From positions 1-11,341 of the forward strand of contig JAJRZO010000394.1 of assembly GCA_024275215.1 (NCBI GenBank): DNA of 11,341 bases, read 5' to 3'. The translations under genes were made by a program, and so were the position numbers. The notes under the pieces are model-generated. The model made no database searches. It saw only the letters and a program-made list of their open reading frames with translations, and had not been told where the DNA came from. Below are positions 6,554 through 11,341 of this stretch, one piece after another (position 1 is the stretch's first letter; each line of letters starts with the position of its first letter). Source of the stretch: Candidatus Zixiibacteriota bacterium. Lineage in GTDB: Bacteria; Zixibacteria; MSB-5A5; JAABVY01; JAHJOQ01.

Positions 6554-8122
6554 CTATTTGGCATAGTCCACAGCTCGCGTCTCTCTTATCACCGTAACCT
6601 TGATCTGCCCCGGATATTCCATTTCCGTCTGAATCTTCATCGCAATATCAGAGGCGAGAATTTGAGACTTAGCGTCATCAATTTCGTCGTGTTCCACTAT
6701 TACGCGAATTTCACGGCCAGCCTGAATAGCGAAAGCCTTCGAGACACCCTTGAAACTATCAGCCACTTCCTCGAGCTTTTCGAGACGCTTGATGTATCCT
6801 TCGAGCGGTTCACGACGCGCACCCGGACGAGACCCGGAGACCGCATCCGCCGCCTGAACGAGCACTGCGTACGGTGTCAACATCGGAACATCACCGTGAT
6901 GCGAAGCGACAGCGTTTATAACCGCCTCATGCTCATTGTAACGAGTAAGGAATGTTGCACCGATTTCGGTATGTGTCCCTTCGGTTTCTCGATCGATCGC
7001 TTTCCCGATATCGTGCATCAAACCACAGCGTTTGGCAAGGGCATCATCGAGACCAAGTTCCGCAGCCATTATTCCACACATCATCGAAACTTCCTTCGAA
7101 TGCTGAAGCACATTCTGACCGTATGAAGTTCGATATTTGAGCTTGCCGAGAAGCTGTATTACATCATTGTGAAGATCATGGATACCCAGCTCGAAGCAGG
7201 CCTGCTCGCCCGCCTCACGAGTCATCATCTCCATTTCCTTTTCGCATTTCTCCACGATTTCTTCGATACGAGCAGGATGAATTCTGCCATCCGCAACAAG
7301 TCTCTCAAGAGCCATTCGGGCAACTTCGCGGCGGATTGGATCGTAACCGGAAAGGATCACCGCTTCCGGGGTGTCGTCAACGATGACATCAATACCCGTA
7401 CAAGTCTCGAACGATCTGATATTTCTCCCCTCACGCCCGATTATCCTGCCTTTCATTTCATCGGTGGGCAGACTGACCACCGAGACAGTCGTCTCGACCG
7501 TGTGGTCGGCAGCGCAGCGATAAATCGCCTGCGTGATGATTTCACGGGCTTCTTTCTCGGCAGTACGTTCAGCATTTTCTCTGATTTCTTTGATCGTTGC
7601 TGCAGCCTCCATCTTGGCCTGACCGATCAAATTCTCCATCAGTTGCTGTCTGGCTTCTTCAGCAGTCATTCCGGCAATCTTTTCAAGTTGAGCATTCTGC
7701 TGCTGAGTCAGATTGTTCAACTCCTCTTCACGAACCTTGATTGCTTTTTCACGGTGGGACAGAGATTTCTCTCTTGTCTGGAATTCGCGCTCTTTTTGAT
7801 TGAGTAAATCAACCTTTCTGTCAAGAGAGGTTTCTCTGTCAATCAGGCGTTTTTCTGCTTTTTGGAGATCAGACCTTTTGTCCTGTATCTCCCTCTCCAG
7901 ACTTACCTTAGACTTGTATAATTCATCTTTTACTTCAAGCAGCGACTCTTTTTTCTTTAGTGCTGCGTCCCTTTCCGCTTTTTCCAGAATCTGTCGTGCT
8001 TCTTTCTCTGCGCCGGCGATCTTCGTAAGACCGGCTTTTCGTATAAGCACCCAGACTATCAGTGCGGAAAGGATTGCTCCTGCTGCCACCAGCAGTATCA
8101 CGATTGGTAAACTAAACTGCAT
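6554..8122 (-). CDS. rny: Ribonuclease Y, membrane-anchored endoribonuclease
   Basis: RNase Y starts mRNA decay by endonucleolytic cleavage at the inner face of the membrane. From the ATG at 8122 it has 522 residues (about 520 in Bacillus). In order: a single transmembrane helix (about 4-26, then basic RKAG), a long charged coiled coil (about 35-195), a KH RNA-binding domain with GRIIGREGRNIRSFE (225-239), and an HD hydrolase domain with H341, H370-D371 (LMHDIGKAID) and ASHHGD (406-411). An upstream in-frame ATG at 8143 was rejected: it adds seven residues before the membrane helix and lacks a ribosome site, while GGAGG (8132-8128) is 5 nt from the chosen ATG. It is 79 nt downstream of zapA, without a clear terminator or promoter in the gap, and 12 nt upstream of ymdB. 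Confidence 0.97.
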   Translation of the reverse strand: MQFSLPIVILLVAAGAILSALIVWVLIRKAGLTKIAGAEKEARQILEKAERDAALKKKESLLEVKDELYKSKVSLEREIQDKRSDLQKAEKRLIDRETSLDRKVDLLNQKEREFQTREKSLSHREKAIKVREEELNNLTQQQNAQLEKIAGMTAEEARQQLMENLIGQAKMEAAATIKEIRENAERTAEKEAREIITQAIYRCAADHTVETTVSVVSLPTDEMKGRIIGREGRNIRSFETCTGIDVIVDDTPEAVILSGYDPIRREVARMALERLVADGRIHPARIEEIVEKCEKEMEMMTREAGEQACFELGIHDLHNDVIQLLGKLKYRTSYGQNVLQHSKEVSMMCGIMAAELGLDDALAKRCGLMHDIGKAIDRETEGTHTEIGATFLTRYNEHEAVINAVASHHGDVPMLTPYAVLVQAADAVSGSRPGARREPLEGYIKRLEKLEEVADSFKGVSKAFAIQAGREIRVIVEHDEIDDAKSQILASDIAMKIQTEMEYPGQIKVTVIRETRAVDYAK

Positions 8123-8127
8123 GCAAT

Positions 8128-8132
8128 CCTCC
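8128..8132 (-). promoter_or_regulatory. Shine-Dalgarno fixing the rny start
   Basis: GGAGG on the minus strand ends 5 nt before the ATG at 8122. It is the strongest ribosome site in the cluster and rules out the in-frame ATG at 8143. Confidence 0.8.
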
Positions 8133-8201
8133 AGCCATGCCATAATAACTGGCGTGTTGGAAACTATCGTTGTTTGAGCAGAATCGTGGATTGCAGGGGT
8201 T

Positions 8202-8537
8202 TTATTGTGAACCGGAAGATACTGACATTAGCTTCTCGTCCAGTCTTTCAATAAGACTATCAGCCTGATGACTGATCTCGGACAACTTATCTTCATTGTC
8301 TTTTCTAAGTTTCAGCAATTCATCGGTCACATTGAGCGCAACCAGTATGGCTACATTCTTGGGTGATCGATTAGCTGATCTTCCCGCCATCTCATGCATC
8401 TTCTGATCCACATATCGAGCAACTTCGAGCACATGAAGACGAAACTCCTCGGCTTCATGAGGATCGTCGAACTCACTCCGAATCGGGTACTCTTCACCGA
8501 AAATATGAACTTTTATGACCCGGTTATCATCTGACAT
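8202..8537 (-). CDS. zapA: Cell division protein ZapA
   Basis: ZapA binds and bundles FtsZ filaments, promoting Z-ring assembly at midcell. From the ATG at 8537 it has 111 residues. The N-terminal beta-hairpin/globular part (VIKVHIFGEEYPIRSE, about 7-22) is followed by a helix with ARYVDQKMHEMAG (40-52), the typical SPKNVAILVALNVTDELL segment (58-76) and a C-terminal coiled coil (about 75-104). A TTG at 8555 would add six residues; the ATG is preferred because the MSDDNRVIKV start fits the family, although the preceding ribosome site is weak in both cases. It follows a ZapB-like gene after 88 nt that hold a predicted promoter, and it precedes rny. Confidence 0.92.
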   Translation of the reverse strand: MSDDNRVIKVHIFGEEYPIRSEFDDPHEAEEFRLHVLEVARYVDQKMHEMAGRSANRSPKNVAILVALNVTDELLKLRKDNEDKLSEISHQADSLIERLDEKLMSVSSGSQ

Positions 8538-8569
8538 AATTCTATCTATCTGCAAAAACTTCTGTAACC

Positions 8570-8582
8570 CGCAGATTCTGCG
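8570..8582. repeat. Short perfect inverted repeat in the zapA leader
   Basis: CGCAGATTCTGCG has 6-bp arms around a single central base. It sits just downstream of the predicted -10 of the zapA promoter, so it would lie at about the transcription start. It could be an operator for a dimeric repressor; a hairpin is unlikely with a one-base loop, although fewer pairs would fold. No known operator family was recognised. Confidence 0.35.
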
Positions 8583-8588
8583 ACAAAA

Positions 8589-8617
8589 AACCTACTCTTT
8601 TCAAACATCCTTGTCAA
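8589..8617 (-). promoter_or_regulatory. Predicted internal promoter for zapA (and rny-ymdB-folD)
   Basis: On the minus strand a perfect TTGACA (8617-8612) is followed by a 17-nt spacer and TAGGTT (8594-8589), which keeps the key T, A and final T of the -10 consensus. It lies in the longest intergenic gap inside the pheST-to-folD cluster, immediately after the ZapB-like gene. It would let zapA and the genes beyond it be expressed apart from the synthetase genes. Confidence 0.5.
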
Positions 8618-8625
8618 GTCTTAAA

Positions 8626-8886
8626 TCAACTCATGTCGAGTTCGACCTGCTCGACCTGACTGAGCAGGGATTCAAGACGATTCTTCACTTCGGATTCTTT
8701 CTTCCCGTAGCTCGCCTCAATGCTCTTTCTATCTGATTTCAAGTTCTCGTTCTCCAGCTTGAGCCGGGTAATCTCTTGTGACAGATCAGCATTCTTCTGC
8801 TTGAGTTCTTTGTTCTGTTCTTCAAGCTCCTGGAGGCGAGACACGACCTTTTCTATCTTTTTTTCTAATCTTTCAAACGCATCCAT
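8626..8886 (-). CDS. Small coiled-coil protein, ZapB-like
   Basis: Eighty-six residues that are almost entirely one charged heptad-type coiled coil (about 2-84; e.g. FERLEKKIEKVV, LEEQNKELKQKN, LKLENENLK). There is no signal peptide, membrane segment or cysteine. ZapB is a short coiled-coil protein that joins ZapA at the Z ring. This gene's size, composition and place directly before zapA suggest the same job, but coiled coils alone do not prove homology, so no symbol is given. The ATG at 8886 was chosen over a TTG at 8901 because GAGAGGG (8897-8891) lies 4 nt upstream of it. It begins 11 nt after the pheT stop, which indicates co-transcription with the synthetase genes. Confidence 0.8.
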   Translation of the reverse strand: MDAFERLEKKIEKVVSRLQELEEQNKELKQKNADLSQEITRLKLENENLKSDRKSIEASYGKKESEVKNRLESLLSQVEQVELDMS

Positions 8887-8897
8887 GTTGCCCTCTC

Positions 8898-11279
8898 TCA
8901 ACTTCTGAGCTGGGCTGAAAACCTGCTTTTCAGCTGCTCGACAACTTTGTTGTGAGTTTCATCTATTTCTTCATCAGTCAATGTTTTCTCATCTGAACGG
9001 TATTCGAGACTGAATGCAAGGCTCTTCTTCCCTGACGGAACCTGCTTTCCTTCATATATATCGAACAAATCAACGCGGCGAACCAACTCCCCACCAACGG
9101 ACAATATCTCTGATCTCAACTGCTCGGCGAATACATTCGTGTCGACAATAACCGCTATGTCCCTGACAGATGACGGAAACCTGGGAACCGGTACAAATTC
9201 ACGCGATTCAGAAGCCAGTTTCTGCAAAGTGGTTATATCCAGCTCAGCAGTGTATACAGGAAGATCGATGTCGAACTGATCTCTCGCTTTCTTCGACACT
9301 TCGCCACAGACTCCGCATCTTGTTCCGCCAAGAATCACATCGAATGACCTGTCACTCTCATAGAATAGATGCTCCTGTGGATCGAGCGACAAATCCCCCG
9401 TGCGCAGCCCATCGACTAAAGCTTCCATTACACCTTTGAGATCAAAGAAATCATATTTGTGTATGCCTTTATCCCAGTTGACAGTTTCTTCTTTTCCCGC
9501 CACCGCCAGCGCGAGCATCTCTTTCTCTGATGGCAGTTCATCACCGGAGGGCAGGAACACTTTGCCGATCTCGAAGAAAATAATATCCTCTTTCTTCCTG
9601 TTCAGGTTGTAGGATATTATATTGAGAAAACTGCACTGGAGATTCTGGCGCAATACCGAAAGCTCCACAGAGACCGGATTCAGTATCTTGACATGATCCT
9701 CCAGACCGCTGACGACTTTGTCTTTGGCAGGATCAATCAGTGTGTTCGTAAGAGCCTCGGCGCAACCGCGAGAAATCAGCAATTCACGGAGAGTTTCGTG
9801 AAACCGCCCTTCAGGTCTTTCAGTCGTGACGAGCTTTCCGGCAGCCCTGTCCGCCGACTTAATCCGATCCAGACCATAAATGCGCGCAACTTCTTCGATC
9901 AGATCGATTTCCCTCGTCACATCGGGACGGAATGTCGGAACAGTCACCTCAAGTTCTTTTCCGGTTCTGACACCGAATTCAAGAGCTGACAGAATATCTA
10001 TCATCTGCGGCGCGGCAAGATCTGTGGCGAGGATTTGATTCACCCGCGCTGGTCTCAGGTTGATCTTGACAGGTTCGATAACTTTCGGATAACAATCAAC
10101 CTGCTCCTGAAACACTTTGCCGCCTGCATACTTCTGCATCAGGTACGCAGCCCTGTCGCACGCCCTGGGGACATTATTCGGGTCCGCACCCTTCTCGAAA
10201 CGAATCTGTGATTCGGTTATCAATCCAAGATGTTTGTTGGCGCGACGAATCGATTTCGGATTAAAATATGCGCTTTCGAGTAATATATTTTTTGTTTTAT
10301 CACTCACTTCCGAATCCAGTCCGCCCATAATTCCGCCAATAGCAACAGCCTTGACAGAATCGGTAATCAATACAGTCTCAGCCGAAAGAGAACGTTCCAC
10401 CTGATCCAGCGTCGTGAACTTCTCCCCCTCGCGAGCATTTCTGACGAGAACTTTCGGAACTGAGAAAAGATCAAAATCAAATGCATGCAGCGGATGACCT
10501 GTCTCCATCATTACGAGGTTAGTGACATCAACGATCGTGTTGATCGCCCTCATACCGGTTGAATATATCTTTTTCCTGATCCACCACGGACTCGACCCGT
10601 TTCTGACTCCACGTATGACTCTCGCCATATATCGCGGGCACTGATCCGGATTATCTATTACTATCTCGACTTCGTCGGATGCGAGATTTTCGATTTCCTC
10701 GAGATTGATTTCCGGAAGATTGACTTTTGAACCGGTCATCGCCGCGATTTCCCGGGCAATTCCAATTGCACTAAGGCAATCTGGACGGTTTGGCGTCAGG
10801 TCGAATTCAAGCAACCAGTCATCGATTTCCAGTGCTTCCCTTAGGGAAGTGCCGGTCTTGATCTGCCTGTCGAGTTCCATTGTCACAGAATGATCATCTG
10901 ACAGGCCAAGCTCAGCCTCAGAGCAAATCATTCCATCAGACTTGGTGCCGAGTTTTTCGACAGTATGTATTCTCAGTCCGTTCGGAAGTTCGGCTCCGGG
11001 TCCGGCGAATGCAACCTTCTGACCTGCGGCGATATTCGGAGAACCGCACAGAGTCGTCAACACGGCGCTGCCGGTATCAACCCTGCAGATATTGAGCTTA
11101 CTCGATGACGGATGCCTTTCGCACTCTTCGACCTTCCCGACGACCACACCAGTGAATTCAGGGAAAAGCGGACCGACAACTTTCGCCTCGGTTCCCGACA
11201 ACGACAGCCTGTCGGCGAGTTCATAAGCATCCCACTCGAAATCCGCAAGCTCTCTCAGCCAGCTATAGCAAAGTTTCAT
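8898..11279 (-). CDS. pheT: Phenylalanyl-tRNA synthetase beta subunit
   Basis: Forms the cytoplasmic alpha2-beta2 enzyme that charges tRNA-Phe; the beta subunit binds tRNA and carries the editing site. At 793 residues it is full length. In order: an N-terminal segment (MKLCYSWLREL), an OB-fold tRNA-binding domain (about 42-150; VGKVEECERHPSSSKLNICRVDTG, GTKSDGMICSEAELGL), LTPNRPDCLS (161-170), B3/4 editing domain (about 210-380; HPLHAFD, AIGGIMGG, RFEKGADP), B5 domain (about 400-475), a catalytic-like core, and a C-terminal ferredoxin-fold anticodon-binding domain (about 700-793; PRFPSSVRDIAVIVD). The ATG at 11279 overlaps the pheS stop codon (ATGA), with GGAG about 9 nt upstream inside pheS. 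The two subunits are therefore translationally coupled, as expected for a 1:1 complex. Confidence 0.98.
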   Translation of the reverse strand: MKLCYSWLRELADFEWDAYELADRLSLSGTEAKVVGPLFPEFTGVVVGKVEECERHPSSSKLNICRVDTGSAVLTTLCGSPNIAAGQKVAFAGPGAELPNGLRIHTVEKLGTKSDGMICSEAELGLSDDHSVTMELDRQIKTGTSLREALEIDDWLLEFDLTPNRPDCLSAIGIAREIAAMTGSKVNLPEINLEEIENLASDEVEIVIDNPDQCPRYMARVIRGVRNGSSPWWIRKKIYSTGMRAINTIVDVTNLVMMETGHPLHAFDFDLFSVPKVLVRNAREGEKFTTLDQVERSLSAETVLITDSVKAVAIGGIMGGLDSEVSDKTKNILLESAYFNPKSIRRANKHLGLITESQIRFEKGADPNNVPRACDRAAYLMQKYAGGKVFQEQVDCYPKVIEPVKINLRPARVNQILATDLAAPQMIDILSALEFGVRTGKELEVTVPTFRPDVTREIDLIEEVARIYGLDRIKSADRAAGKLVTTERPEGRFHETLRELLISRGCAEALTNTLIDPAKDKVVSGLEDHVKILNPVSVELSVLRQNLQCSFLNIISYNLNRKKEDIIFFEIGKVFLPSGDELPSEKEMLALAVAGKEETVNWDKGIHKYDFFDLKGVMEALVDGLRTGDLSLDPQEHLFYESDRSFDVILGGTRCGVCGEVSKKARDQFDIDLPVYTAELDITTLQKLASESREFVPVPRFPSSVRDIAVIVDTNVFAEQLRSEILSVGGELVRRVDLFDIYEGKQVPSGKKSLAFSLEYRSDEKTLTDEEIDETHNKVVEQLKSRFSAQLRS

Positions 11280-11341
11280 AGGAACTGCTCCAGAAGCCTG
11301 AGATCATTCTGATAGAATCTTCGTATGTCATCTATTCGATA
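11276..11341 (-). CDS. pheS: Phenylalanyl-tRNA synthetase alpha subunit, last 21 codons (truncated by window edge)
   Basis: Upstream of pheT, in the minus-strand frame ending at the TGA at 11278-11276, the codons read YRIDDIRRFYQNDLRLLEQF followed by L and stop. The IDDIR-F-NDLR-L-QF pattern is the typical end of bacterial PheS. The stop codon overlaps the pheT ATG by two bases (ATGA). The rest of the gene, and the promoter or any attenuator of the operon, lie beyond the window. Confidence 0.93.
   Translation of the reverse strand, partial: YRIDDIRRFYQNDLRLLEQFL

Noticed and set aside
7169..7807. 212-codon plus-strand open frame opposite rny
   Set aside because: Antisense shadow of the RNase Y coiled-coil and KH region; Phe/Leu/Ser/His-rich translation is typical of the reverse of Glu/Lys-rich coding DNA.
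8123..8201. Possible 6S RNA or other small RNA gene next to zapA
   Set aside because: 6S RNA often lies beside zapA in proteobacteria, but the gaps here (79 and 88 nt) are too short for it and show no long central-bubble stem.

Overview
This is an ordinary chromosomal stretch from a bacterium, probably an uncultivated or poorly sampled lineage near the FCB group (Zixibacteria/Latescibacteria-like). That placement is an inference. It rests on the C-terminal domain of the first gene (NPY-type start, IRIYTLDGDLV core, SGIYLY...GKFVI end), which is common in secreted proteins of those phyla, combined with a bacterial rny-ymdB pair and a ZapA-type division gene. Base composition looks balanced and codon use is even across the genes. 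I see no tRNA, rRNA, CRISPR array, transposase or phage gene.

Layout. (a) 1-1564, plus strand: the 3' part of a large probable secreted or cell-surface protein, ending in a good hairpin terminator (1597-1626). (b) 1565-1805: a convergent intergenic region with two opposed terminators, a stem-loop repeat and a 14-nt perfect palindrome. (c) 1806-4543, minus strand: two neighbouring glutamate dehydrogenases from different subfamilies. The promoter-distal one is a classical GdhA-type NADP enzyme. The promoter-proximal one is RocG/GudB-like and has its own predicted promoter and a perfect TGTGA-N6-TCACA (Crp-type) site in its leader. (d) 4544-4821: regulatory intergenic DNA carrying a second copy of the stem-loop repeat. 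(e) 4822-11341, minus strand: a compact housekeeping cluster in transcription order pheS (last 21 codons only) - pheT - zapB-like coiled coil - zapA - rny - ymdB - folD, with junctions that are overlapping or very short except around zapA.

How the genes work together. The minus-strand cluster links phenylalanyl-tRNA charging, assembly of the FtsZ ring (ZapA and probably a ZapB-like partner), membrane-anchored mRNA turnover (RNase Y), a YmdB-type phosphodiesterase that in Bacillus is encoded beside RNase Y, and one-carbon folate metabolism (FolD). The GDH pair sits at the carbon/nitrogen branch point: one enzyme type usually assimilates ammonium with NADPH and the other usually degrades glutamate with NAD. 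A catabolite- or redox-type regulator acting on the second gene would make physiological sense.

I found no convincing new biological system. The items most worth a second look are the Crp-type operator in the GDH leader, the stem-loop repeat on both sides of the GDH pair, the predicted internal promoter plus palindrome before zapA, and the 50-nt ymdB/folD coding overlap with an acidic YmdB tail.
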